Assembly (NCBI GenBank): GCA_937877605.1
Contig: CALFJA010000088.1
Location: 1 to 16,695, forward strand
DNA from: an uncultured Prevotellaceae bacterium
Lineage (GTDB): Bacteria; Bacteroidota; Bacteroidia; Bacteroidales; Bacteroidaceae
Length of the DNA: 16,695 nucleotides
Reading direction: 5' to 3'
The notes below the pieces were generated by a model. That model searched no databases. It saw nothing but the letters and a program-made list of their open reading frames with translations, and had not been told where the DNA came from. Below are positions 8,641-15,254 of this stretch, in pieces. Each line of letters starts with the position of its first letter. Position 1 is the stretch's first letter. The position numbers and the translations under genes were made by a program.

Positions 8641-8678
8641 AAGAGGCGTTTCCCAAACGGGGAAGCGCCTCTTTCTTT
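8641..8678 (+). terminator. Rho-independent terminator of the susCD-GH18 operon
   Basis: The arms AAGAGGCGTTTCCC (8641-8654) and GGGAAGCGCCTCTT (8660-8673) pair over 14 positions with a single G-T wobble, around the loop AAACG. The 3' arm runs into TTTCTTT (8672-8678). It lies 61 bases after the last stop codon of the operon. Confidence 0.85.
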
Positions 8679-8711
8679 AGCCCACCCGGACACCCGTTTT
8701 CCAAAAGCCGT

Positions 8712-8764
8712 CCAAACGCATTGCAACTGCCGCCCAAACGCACGACGAAAGAGCCCCAAACGCA
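8712..8764. repeat. CCAAACGCA motif, three copies with 22-base period
   Basis: Exact copies of CCAAACGCA start at 8712, 8734 and 8756, so both steps are 22 bases. A related CCAAAAGCC starts 11 bases before the first copy, at 8701. The bases between copies differ. The third copy forms the left arm of the inverted repeat at 8751-8779. Confidence 0.75.
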
Positions 8765-8779
8765 GCGCGTTTGGGGCTC
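8751..8779 (-). terminator. Perfect 13-bp inverted repeat, probable terminator for dusB operon
   Basis: GAGCCCCAAACGC (8751-8763) and GCGTTTGGGGCTC (8767-8779) are perfect reverse complements around a 3-base loop. On the - strand the stem is followed by only a short TTTCG stretch, so termination is likely but not textbook. It lies about 105 bases beyond the dusB stop. Confidence 0.55.
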
Positions 8780-8870
8780 AGTTGGAAAATGCCTGTTTAC
8801 CGCCTATAGGAAGAGGAAGTTATGTCCGCCTGCTGGAACTTGCTTTGCAAAGCGCAGTGGCGAGCCTTGT

Positions 8871-8905
8871 TTAATGGTTATTGTTTATTGGCTATTGTCT
8901 ATTGT
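8871..8905. repeat. Five-unit heptad tandem repeat overlapping the dusB 3' end
   Basis: On the + strand five 7-base units lie in register: TTAATGG, TTATTGT, TTATTGG, CTATTGT and CTATTGT. The dusB stop codon (8885-8887 on the - strand) falls inside the third unit, and the last residues of the protein are encoded by the repeat. Confidence 0.75.
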
Positions 8906-9880
8906 TTTCAGCAGTTTGCGGCAATACTCCAGTATTTCCATCAGTTCGTCGGCCTTTTCGGCGCGCAGCATGGCAATGCGTGTCTGCCGGAAGTCGGGTA
9001 TTCCCTTGAACACCGGCGTGGCGGCAAGGTGCCGGCGGGTGTGGAGAATGCCGCGGTACTCGTCAATCCGGTCGATGTTGATGCGCAACTGCTCTTCCAG
9101 CACATCAATTTTCTCGTCGAGGGTGAGCGTCTGTACCTTTCCGCCTTGCAGCAGGGAGCACATCTCGCGGAACAGCCACGGCCGGCCGAAGGTGGCCCGT
9201 CCCACCATGACGGCATCCACCCCGTAGCGCTCAAACGCCCGAAGAGCATCCTCTGCCGAGCGGATATCGCCGTTGCCAATGACGGGGATGTGTATGCGCG
9301 GATGCTGTTTCACCCTGCCGATGAGCGTCCAGTCGGCCTCGCCGGTGTACATCTGCGAACGGGTACGGCCGTGAATGGTCAACGCCTGGATGCCGCAGTC
9401 CTGCAAAGCCTCGGCCAAATCTTCTATGACGAGATGGTCCATGTCCCAGCCCAGTCGGGTCTTCACCGTCACGGGAGTGCTCACCGCTTTGACCACCGAG
9501 CGGGTGATGTCGAGCAGCAGCGGGATGTTCTTCAGCATACCGGCACCCGCCCCCTTGCCGGCCACCTTCTTCACGGGGCACCCGAAGTTCAGGTCAATCA
9601 CATCGGGATGTGCCTCTTCCACCAGTCTGGCGGCCTCCACCATTGCCTCTACATCGCGTCCGTAGAGCTGAATGCCCACAGGGCGCTCCTCGTCGCTGAT
9701 GGTGAGTTTGCTGACGGTCGACTTCACCGAGCGGACCAGGGCCTCGGCCGAGACAAACTCGGTGTAGACCATGGCGGCGCCGAACCGCTTGCAGAGCATG
9801 CGGAAGCCGATGTCGGTCACATCCTCCATGGGTGCAAGGAAGACAGGATGTTGCGGAAATACAATGTTGCCGATTTGCAT
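8885..9880 (-). CDS. dusB: tRNA-dihydrouridine synthase (DusB/NifR3 type)
   Basis: FMN-dependent enzyme that reduces specific uridines in tRNA to dihydrouridine with NADPH. The 331-aa protein has the full set of Dus marks: LAPMEDVTD (15-23) at the flavin site, NFGCP with catalytic Cys101, VKTRLGWD with Lys140, TIHGRTRSQMYTG with His170, GNGDI (202-206) and MVGRATFGRPW for the phosphate of FMN. The C-terminal helical tRNA-binding region follows. The gene starts 30 bases after the dprA stop and is the last of the - strand operon. I assign DusB by the overall NifR3-like form; the uridine positions modified cannot be read from sequence. The final residues (TIDNSQ) are encoded by a tandem heptad repeat, so the C-terminus may vary between strains. 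Confidence 0.94.
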   Translation of the reverse strand: MQIGNIVFPQHPVFLAPMEDVTDIGFRMLCKRFGAAMVYTEFVSAEALVRSVKSTVSKLTISDEERPVGIQLYGRDVEAMVEAARLVEEAHPDVIDLNFGCPVKKVAGKGAGAGMLKNIPLLLDITRSVVKAVSTPVTVKTRLGWDMDHLVIEDLAEALQDCGIQALTIHGRTRSQMYTGEADWTLIGRVKQHPRIHIPVIGNGDIRSAEDALRAFERYGVDAVMVGRATFGRPWLFREMCSLLQGGKVQTLTLDEKIDVLEEQLRINIDRIDEYRGILHTRRHLAATPVFKGIPDFRQTRIAMLRAEKADELMEILEYCRKLLKTIDNSQ

Positions 9881-9910
9881 GGTGAGTGTCTGTAAGTGTT
9901 GTTTAGGTCG

Positions 9911-11038
9911 TTATCTTATGAGGTGGTAGACGGCTCCCGGGAGGGTGCGCACCAAACCTTTCATTTCGAGGGTGAAAAGCAGTGCCGACAATTGTGCGAT
10001 AGGCAGGTTCGTCTGTATGCTGAGCATGTTTATCTGCAGGTCGTTCTGCTTCAGAAGGACATCGGTCACCAACTGCTCCTCGGGCGAAAGGTCGGGGAAC
10101 AGCTGGCGCTCTATGCCCTGTTGCCGTGCCTGTTGCAACTGCTGGTCCTGTTCCCAGCCCATGGCCTTCACGAAGTCGTAGGCCGATGTGATGAGTGCTG
10201 CGCCGTTGTCGCGTATCAGCAGGTTGCATCCCTCGCTGTAGGGGGCACCCACCATGCCAGGGAAGGCAAACACCTCGCGGTCGTAGCTGCGGGCAATCGA
10301 AGTGGTGATGAGCCCGCCTCCCGTGGCAGCGCTCTCCACAAGGATGGTTGCATCGGCCAGACCGGCCACGATGCGGTTACGCTGTACGAAGTTCTTTTTG
10401 TCTATACGGGTCATCGAGGTGAACTCGGTGAGCAGTCCGCCGCAGGCTGTCATCTTCGATGCCGTGTCCCGATGCGCCGACGGGTAAATCTCGTCAAGCC
10501 CGTGTGCCAGTACTGCCACGGTCTCCATCCGGTTGTGCAGGGCGGCACGGTGGGACATGATGTCGATGCCGTAGGCCAGCCCGCTGACGATGAGCACATC
10601 GGGGCAGATGCGCGAGAGTTCGCCGACGAAACGGTCGATGAGGTCGCGTCCGTAGGGAGTGGCGTGCCTCGTGCCCACCATGGAGACGATGTGCGCCTTG
10701 TTCAGGTCGGCATTGCCGCGGTAGAAGAGCATGAGCGGGGCATCGGCACACTCGCGGAGACGCTGCGGATAATGCTCGTCGTTGTAGGCGATGGCGGCCA
10801 CCTGGTTGTCTTCCGCCCAGCGGTATTCTGCCTCGGCACGCTGCAATGAGTCGTCAATGGTGCGCAGAGCCTCCTTGAGTCGCGGCGAGGCATCGGGCAG
10901 GAGGTCGCCGATGTTGTTGCGATGCTCCACGATGGCGGTGGCCGACCCCGCTGCCTGGTAGAGTTGCACGAGTCCGGGCAGACTGAAATAGTTCAGCCGC
11001 GTCAGGGCGATGGTGTTGATGATTTCCTGTGGGTTCAT
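9911..11038 (-). CDS. dprA: DNA-processing protein DprA
   Basis: DprA loads RecA on incoming single-stranded DNA during natural transformation; many non-competent bacteria also keep it. From ATG 11038 the protein has 375 aa. The reading frame continues upstream to 11215, but that part lies inside the thioesterase gene in another frame and has shadow composition. An N-terminal helical region (~1-75) precedes the Rossmann-like core, with VGTRHATPYG (121-130), SGLAYGID (152-159), LDEIYP (181-186), QRNRIVAGL (219-227), TGGGLITTS and FPG (259-261). The C-terminal ~58 residues fit the DprA winged helix. The start codon overlaps the thioesterase stop as ATGA, indicating translational coupling, and dusB follows after 30 bases. 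Confidence 0.94.
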   Translation of the reverse strand: MNPQEIINTIALTRLNYFSLPGLVQLYQAAGSATAIVEHRNNIGDLLPDASPRLKEALRTIDDSLQRAEAEYRWAEDNQVAAIAYNDEHYPQRLRECADAPLMLFYRGNADLNKAHIVSMVGTRHATPYGRDLIDRFVGELSRICPDVLIVSGLAYGIDIMSHRAALHNRMETVAVLAHGLDEIYPSAHRDTASKMTACGGLLTEFTSMTRIDKKNFVQRNRIVAGLADATILVESAATGGGLITTSIARSYDREVFAFPGMVGAPYSEGCNLLIRDNGAALITSAYDFVKAMGWEQDQQLQQARQQGIERQLFPDLSPEEQLVTDVLLKQNDLQINMLSIQTNLPIAQLSALLFTLEMKGLVRTLPGAVYHLIR

Positions 11039-11445
11039 TTCGTCTTGTTCAGCACGGGTGCGAAAATGTCGTCGTAGGGAGTGGCTGCGGCCAGCTTGCC
11101 GTCGACCAGACAGACCAGTTCCACCTTGGCGCGGAATGCCAGTTGGTTGTCGCTCAGCCGGTAGATGTCCTGATGGAAGATGTAGCGCACGCCTTCCTTC
11201 TCCAAGTTCAGGCACGAACGGAACTCGTCGTCGCAGCGCAGCGGGGCTTTGTATTGGAGGTTCATGCGTGCCACCACGGCATCAACGCCGTTCCGGTGCA
11301 GCTCGGCAAAACTGGCACCGAGCGACTTCAGGAAGAGATGGCGGGTATGTTCGGTGTAGTGCAGGTAGTTGGCATTGTTCACGATGCCTTCAATGTCGCA
11401 TTCATAGTCGCGCACCTGCAGGATGGTTTCAAAGAGGTAGGGCAT
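11035..11445 (-). CDS. Hotdog-fold acyl-CoA thioesterase (YbgC/4HBT family)
   Basis: Small cytoplasmic hotdog protein of 136 aa that probably hydrolyses acyl-CoA thioesters. The signature of the YbgC/4-hydroxybenzoyl-CoA thioesterase group is present: VRDYECDIEGIVNNANYLHY, with the expected catalytic Asp at position 17. The length is normal for the family. Its TGA stop (11037-11035) overlaps the dprA ATG, and it starts 44 bases after the DUF2851 gene. The acyl substrate is not evident. In Gram-negative bacteria YbgC-type enzymes are linked to the Tol-Pal region, but no tol gene is nearby. Confidence 0.87.
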   Translation of the reverse strand: MPYLFETILQVRDYECDIEGIVNNANYLHYTEHTRHLFLKSLGASFAELHRNGVDAVVARMNLQYKAPLRCDDEFRSCLNLEKEGVRYIFHQDIYRLSDNQLAFRAKVELVCLVDGKLAAATPYDDIFAPVLNKTK

Positions 11446-11489
11446 TGTATGGGAGTTGAGGAGTTAAAGAGTGCTGAGGTGTGAAGGAT

Positions 11490-12797
11490 TTAAAAGGAGT
11501 TCTTGACTTCCTTAAGCAGTTCGAATCCGAATCTGCAGCGGAGACAGTCGCGGCGGTCGCAGTACGCTTTCTTGAGTTGGATGAGGGCCTGTGAGTCGGC
11601 GGCGCTGCCCACTTCCAGTCCGCATTCCCTCCACATGCGTACGATGTGGTTGTCTTCGGGTCGCAGTTGCTCCATAAACTCGATGGCACGGTCGCAGAGT
11701 GCTTCCTTGTGCTGATGCCGTCCGTAGGCAAAGAGCATGGGAATGGCTGCGTTGATGAGCAGGATGTCGATGGTGGCGTTGGAGAGTTGCTTGTCGGCCT
11801 GGCGGCTTTCGGCACCGAAGAGGTGGTGAGTCTGGAAATAGTCGGTGGCATGTGTGCGGAGAGTGCCGCGCAGTTGTTCCAGTGTTTCGCAGTCTGTCAT
11901 CTGCGAGAGGTTGGCTGTATTTTGGAAGTAGAGTTGTGCCAGTTGTGAGAGCCGTACCAACGGGAAGTTCTGTGGGCGCAGACGGAGGTAGCGCCACTGG
12001 CGGTAGTCGATGGGGTGGAGTTGTAGTTTGTGTCGGAGATAGGCATATTCCTGTTGGAAACGGAGATATTCCGGGTCGGCGTCGGCTACCTCACGGTGTC
12101 GTTCGGAAGTGGCTTCGTGTTGAAGCAGGCCGGCCTGTCCGTAGAAGATGGCTTCAATCTGGAAGAGATTGTCGCGGTGGTGTGCCACTTGTTGCAGGGG
12201 AAGCGAGAGTGCCCACTGCTCCATGGCATCGCTGTTCAGCCCAAATCCGAAGTAGCGCGAGAGGGTGACGAACCACACTTTCTCCCAACTGCCTTCACAG
12301 CGAGGCAGCAGACGGGCGATGTCGGTGCTTTTTCGTTCCAGTCGTTCGGTCTGCAGGGCAGCCATCCAGGAGTGAGTGAGCAACCGTGAGAGGGTAGGGA
12401 TGGTCTGATAGCAGGGCGGATAGTGGTCGGTCTGACGGAGTTGGTCATATCGTTGCCGTATGGCATCGGGCACGGCAAGCACCATCTGTGGCAGGGTTCG
12501 TCCGGAACAGGTCTGGCAGAGGCTGTCGCTCTCTCCGACAATATGCAGCACTACATTGTCGTAAGCTGGATCCTCGTGGTGCCGGTGGGCATACCAGTCG
12601 CTGGCACGGAGATGTATCTCAACATTACCTGCCAGGAGTTGTCCGTCTATTTTCACCTTGGCATTGAAGAAGTCGGGTCCGGCATCATGGTTGTGCAGCC
12701 CCACATCAACCACCTCGACGGCCTCGCCAGTGACGGTCGACAGGGGTTGTGTACCGAAGAATCGATGTTTCCAGGTGAAATGCAGGAGTTGTTCCAT
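11490..12797 (-). CDS. DUF2851 family protein, function unknown
   Basis: I recognise the 435-aa product as DUF2851 (Pfam PF11013), a Bacteroidetes family without an assigned function. It has no signal peptide or membrane segment. The conserved N-terminal block runs GPDFFNAKV (40-48), GNVEIHLRASDW (57-68), HRHHEDPAYDNVVLHIV (71-87). The C-terminus carries YCDRRDCLRCRFG with Cys413, Cys418 and Cys421, and a further Cys392 upstream. The order PD (41-42), then E60-x-H62 after a glycine-rich turn, resembles a PD-(D/E)XK nuclease motif with His in place of Lys; that is my inference only. It has its own promoter-like element 27 bases upstream and is followed by the thioesterase, dprA and dusB. Confidence 0.85.
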   Translation of the reverse strand: MEQLLHFTWKHRFFGTQPLSTVTGEAVEVVDVGLHNHDAGPDFFNAKVKIDGQLLAGNVEIHLRASDWYAHRHHEDPAYDNVVLHIVGESDSLCQTCSGRTLPQMVLAVPDAIRQRYDQLRQTDHYPPCYQTIPTLSRLLTHSWMAALQTERLERKSTDIARLLPRCEGSWEKVWFVTLSRYFGFGLNSDAMEQWALSLPLQQVAHHRDNLFQIEAIFYGQAGLLQHEATSERHREVADADPEYLRFQQEYAYLRHKLQLHPIDYRQWRYLRLRPQNFPLVRLSQLAQLYFQNTANLSQMTDCETLEQLRGTLRTHATDYFQTHHLFGAESRQADKQLSNATIDILLINAAIPMLFAYGRHQHKEALCDRAIEFMEQLRPEDNHIVRMWRECGLEVGSAADSQALIQLKKAYCDRRDCLRCRFGFELLKEVKNSF

Positions 12798-12912
12798 AGG
12801 GCAGATGCTGAAAGTTTTATATGCAAATGTACTGCTTTAATTGTGATTTTTTTTGTATAGCCGGTGAGTAAATTCGGTATTTATGGTGATTCTTCTGGAA
12901 TTTCGGATGTTG
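12798..12912 (-). other. Intergenic spacer between M16 peptidase and DUF2851 genes
   Basis: This 115-base spacer separates two genes of the same direction. It holds the TACATTTG promoter-like element at 12824-12831. I find no convincing terminator after the peptidase stop, so readthrough into the DUF2851 gene is possible. Confidence 0.6.
12824..12831 (-). promoter_or_regulatory. Bacteroidetes -7 promoter element for the DUF2851 operon
   Basis: On the - strand the bases read TACATTTG, matching the TAnnTTTG consensus of the housekeeping Bacteroidetes sigma factor. The transcript would start near 12818, giving a leader of about 20 bases before ATG 12797. No good TTTG element is visible 19-21 bases upstream. 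Confidence 0.5.
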
Positions 12913-14145
12913 TCAGTTCAGAATCAGTGTGGTCATTCGGTCTGGTGTGAACAGTTCCTGTGCCACTTCCTGCAGTTGCGTGGCGGTGAGTTGGTCGATG
13001 TTTGCGAAAAGTTCGTCGATATCTTTCTCCCAGCCGTAGTGCAGAAAACTCTTTCCGAAGTCCAATGCGAATTGCTCGCGGTTGTCGCATGCAATGCTGA
13101 TTTGTCCCTTCAGTTGCTGTTTTGCATCGTGCAGGCATCGCTTGGAGAGTGGCGTTCGCATCAATCGGTCCAGTTCCCTGCGGATAAGTGCCAGGCATTT
13201 CTCCACATCCTTTGGGTCGCAACCGAAGTAGATGCTCCATAGGCCGGTGTCACCGTAGGCTACCATAGTGCTTTCCACTGTGTAGACCAGTCCGTATCGT
13301 TCCCGGAGCACCTGATTCAGCGTGGCATTCATGGCAGGTCCGCCAATGATGTTGTTGAGCAGGTAGAGTGCCATTCGTTGGTGTTGGTGAACCGAGTAGG
13401 CCAGTGTGCCGGTCATGACATGTGCCTGGTGGGTATTCATCTGTCGGCGGTCAAAGCATGGCCGCAGTCTGGGCTTACGGCATCTCATGGGCAGTTGTTG
13501 ACCCGACGGAGTCATCTTGCAGTTCAGCGTGGCGCGATTCAGTTGGCTTACGAGTCGCTGGAAATCGACATTCCCGTAACAGAAGAAAATGGCATTGCCG
13601 GTAGTGTAGTGGTGGTTGGTAAACCGTAGCACATCGTCACGATTCAGTTGGCGCACCTGCCGGACTGTTCCCAGAATGTTGTGTCCCAGCGGATGCCCCT
13701 TGAACAGAAGGTTCTCAAACTCGTCGTAGATAAGTTCCGCCGGTGAATCGTTGTAACTTTCTATTTCGTCGAAGACCACCTCTTTCTCCTTTTCCAGTTC
13801 TTCCTCGGGATAGGTGCTGTGGAACACCATGTCGGTGAGCAGGTTGATGGCACGCACCAGGTGGTTATTCATCACGGCACAGTGGTAGACCGTGGCGTCC
13901 TTTGTGGTGAAGGCGTTGATGTCACCTCCCACTTTTTCCAGGTGATTGGCAATCTGCAGGGCGTTGAAGCGGTCGGTTCCCTTGAAAGTCAGGTGCTCGC
14001 AGAAGTGTGCAAGTCCCTCTTCGCCTCTCCGTTCATGGCGTGTTCCCACTGCCAGTTGGTAGCCGCAGTAGACCACATTGCTGTTGTCGGCCATGTGGAT
14101 GATGCGCAGGCCGTTGTCAAGTGTGGTAGTATTGTATTTCCGCAT
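12913..14145 (-). CDS. M16 family zinc metallopeptidase
   Basis: Processing-peptidase/pitrilysin-type zinc protease of 410 aa from ATG 14145. The inverted zinc motif HxxEH is intact (HFCEH: His47, Glu50, His51), with the downstream Glu120 and Glu127 at the family spacing (HxxEH, 69 residues, E, 6 residues, E). The C-terminal half contains the second M16 domain, with GLWSIYFGCDP near residue 290. There is no signal peptide, so a cytoplasmic location is likely, although some M16 proteins in this phylum act in the periplasm. The frame is open up to ATG 14187, but a promoter element lies between the two ATGs, and homologues usually begin at the Y-x-x-x-TLDNGLR strand, so I chose 14145. Substrate unknown. 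It is divergent from pfkB. Confidence 0.92.
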   Translation of the reverse strand: MRKYNTTTLDNGLRIIHMADNSNVVYCGYQLAVGTRHERRGEEGLAHFCEHLTFKGTDRFNALQIANHLEKVGGDINAFTTKDATVYHCAVMNNHLVRAINLLTDMVFHSTYPEEELEKEKEVVFDEIESYNDSPAELIYDEFENLLFKGHPLGHNILGTVRQVRQLNRDDVLRFTNHHYTTGNAIFFCYGNVDFQRLVSQLNRATLNCKMTPSGQQLPMRCRKPRLRPCFDRRQMNTHQAHVMTGTLAYSVHQHQRMALYLLNNIIGGPAMNATLNQVLRERYGLVYTVESTMVAYGDTGLWSIYFGCDPKDVEKCLALIRRELDRLMRTPLSKRCLHDAKQQLKGQISIACDNREQFALDFGKSFLHYGWEKDIDELFANIDQLTATQLQEVAQELFTPDRMTTLILN

Positions 14146-14150
14146 GGATG

Positions 14151-14158
14151 CAAAAGTA
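14151..14158 (-). promoter_or_regulatory. -7 promoter element directly before the M16 start codon
   Basis: The - strand reads TACTTTTG, matching TAnnTTTG, and the ATG at 14145 begins only six bases after the element starts its downstream side. Transcription would therefore begin at or next to the start codon. The -33 region is weak (GTTC instead of TTTG, 21 bases upstream). Confidence 0.5.
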
Positions 14159-14216
14159 ATGAAATTTGAGGGAATCGGTGAACCCATCGGTATTTTTCTA
14201 TTCTTGTGGCAAATGG

Positions 14217-14247
14217 GTTGCGGAAATGAAATATTGCATTATCTTTG
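14217..14247 (+). promoter_or_regulatory. Promoter of the PfkB kinase gene
   Basis: GTTG (14217-14220) and TATCTTTG (14240-14247) match the Bacteroidetes -33 (TTTG) and -7 (TAnnTTTG) elements with a 19-base spacer. The expected start near 14253 leaves a leader of about 54 bases with a 5-bp hairpin, GGTGG (14258-14262) and CCACC (14268-14272). Confidence 0.65.
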
Positions 14248-14306
14248 TACTGTGAGGGGTGGTTTGCCCACCACTGTTCAGTTGTAATACAAAAAATGTT
14301 GTTTAT

Positions 14307-15248
14307 ATGCGTAAGGTTATAGGTATAGGCGAGACCGTTCTCGACATTGTTTTCCGGCAGGGGAAGGTCATTGCCGCCATTCCCGGTGGATCCACGCTCA
14401 ACAGCTTAATCTCTTTGGGGCGCTCGGGTGTCGGTTGTCGCTTTATCAGCGAGACCGGTGACGACCTCGTGGGACAGCAGATTGTGGATTTTCTTCGGCA
14501 GAATGGTGTGGACAGTTCGCTGGTGATGCGTTACAAGGGTACGAAATCGCCCCTTTCGTTGGCATTCCTTGACCAGGAGAATAATGCCCAGTATGTGTTT
14601 TACAAGGACCATGAGCACGACCAACTGCAGTTCTCACTTCCCGAAATACAACCAGACGACATCGTTATTTTCGGTTCCTACTATGCGCTCAACCCGGTCA
14701 TTCGCAGTCAGGTGCGGCAGTTCCTGCAGCATGCCCGCCAAGCAGGTGCCATTCTCTATTACGATGTTAATTTCCGTGCTTCCCACCAGCACGAAATAGA
14801 TTTGCTCATGCCCAATCTGGAAGAGAACCTCCGGCTGGCGCATATTGTCAGGGGAAGTGACGAAGACTTCCAGCTGCTTTTCGGGCTGGACAGTGATACG
14901 CGCGTATATAAAGAAAGGATAATGCCTTACTGCCGGCACTTCATCTATACGCGGGGCAGCCGTCCCGTCGAGGCGTTCGGCCCCGGCATACAGTCGATGA
15001 AGTTTACAGTCCGTCCCATTAAGGCTAGGAGTACAATAGGTGCCGGTGACAATTTCAATGCCGGTTTCCTCTTTGAATTGCTGTGTTCGGATATCAGACG
15101 CTCGCAGATAGAGCGGGGCTTGACCGAAAGGCAGTGGGTTTCCTGCCTGCGGACAGCATCGAAATTCTCTGCGGCTTGCTGCCGGTGGATATACAACTAT
15201 GTGCCGGAGAATTTCGGTGCAGACATGGCACGGAGGCTTAACGGCTGA
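14307..15248 (+). CDS. PfkB-family carbohydrate kinase
   Basis: ATP-dependent sugar kinase of the PfkB/ribokinase superfamily, 313 aa from ATG 14307. The ATG at 14259 is in frame but adds a cysteine/proline-rich tail upstream of the family start MRKVIGIGETVLD. Motif 1 is GGSTLNSLISLGRSG (27-41), and motif 2 is STIGAGDNFNAGF with the catalytic base Asp248 and the anion hole GAG. The sugar-contact Asp13 is present. The form resembles fructokinase-like kinases of Bacteroidales, but the sugar cannot be fixed from sequence. It has its own promoter and converges with the LOG-family gene, with only six bases between the two stop codons. Confidence 0.9.
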   Translation: MRKVIGIGETVLDIVFRQGKVIAAIPGGSTLNSLISLGRSGVGCRFISETGDDLVGQQIVDFLRQNGVDSSLVMRYKGTKSPLSLAFLDQENNAQYVFYKDHEHDQLQFSLPEIQPDDIVIFGSYYALNPVIRSQVRQFLQHARQAGAILYYDVNFRASHQHEIDLLMPNLEENLRLAHIVRGSDEDFQLLFGLDSDTRVYKERIMPYCRHFIYTRGSRPVEAFGPGIQSMKFTVRPIKARSTIGAGDNFNAGFLFELLCSDIRRSQIERGLTERQWVSCLRTASKFSAACCRWIYNYVPENFGADMARRLNG

Positions 15249-15254
15249 CTTGTG

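Larger units (their letters stand above)
8580..8884. other. Convergent intergenic region rich in hairpins and repeats
   Basis: This gene-free stretch of 305 bases separates the + strand glycan operon from the - strand dusB operon. It holds a small hairpin (8595-8611), a strong terminator (8641-8678), a CCAAACGCA repeat series (8712-8764), a perfect 13-bp inverted repeat (8751-8779), a 12-base palindrome GCTTTGCAAAGC (8842-8853) and the start of a heptad repeat (from 8871). I see no convincing small gene and no tRNA. Confidence 0.8.

Noticed and set aside
8842..8853. 12-base palindrome GCTTTGCAAAGC as an operator
   Set aside because: It lies between convergent genes with no promoter near it; a single short palindrome is not enough to call a site.
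8580..8884. Search for a tRNA, small RNA gene or CRISPR units in the convergent gap
   Set aside because: The 22-base series shares only 9 bases per unit, with no constant repeat and spacer structure, and no cloverleaf can be drawn.
8822..10849. Long + strand open frames opposite dusB and dprA
   Set aside because: Both are antisense to proteins with complete family motifs; their translations are His/Gln/Leu-rich without domain resemblance.
11039..11215. 59-codon N-terminal extension of DprA
   Set aside because: It lies inside the thioesterase gene in another frame, and its Arg/Gly/Pro-rich translation looks non-coding. The ATG at 11038 coincides with the natural DprA N-terminus.
11450..11489. 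GAGTT-like short repeats between the thioesterase and DUF2851 genes
   Set aside because: The units (GAGTTGAG, GAGTTAAA, GAGTGCTGAG) are irregular and few, so chance is a sufficient explanation.
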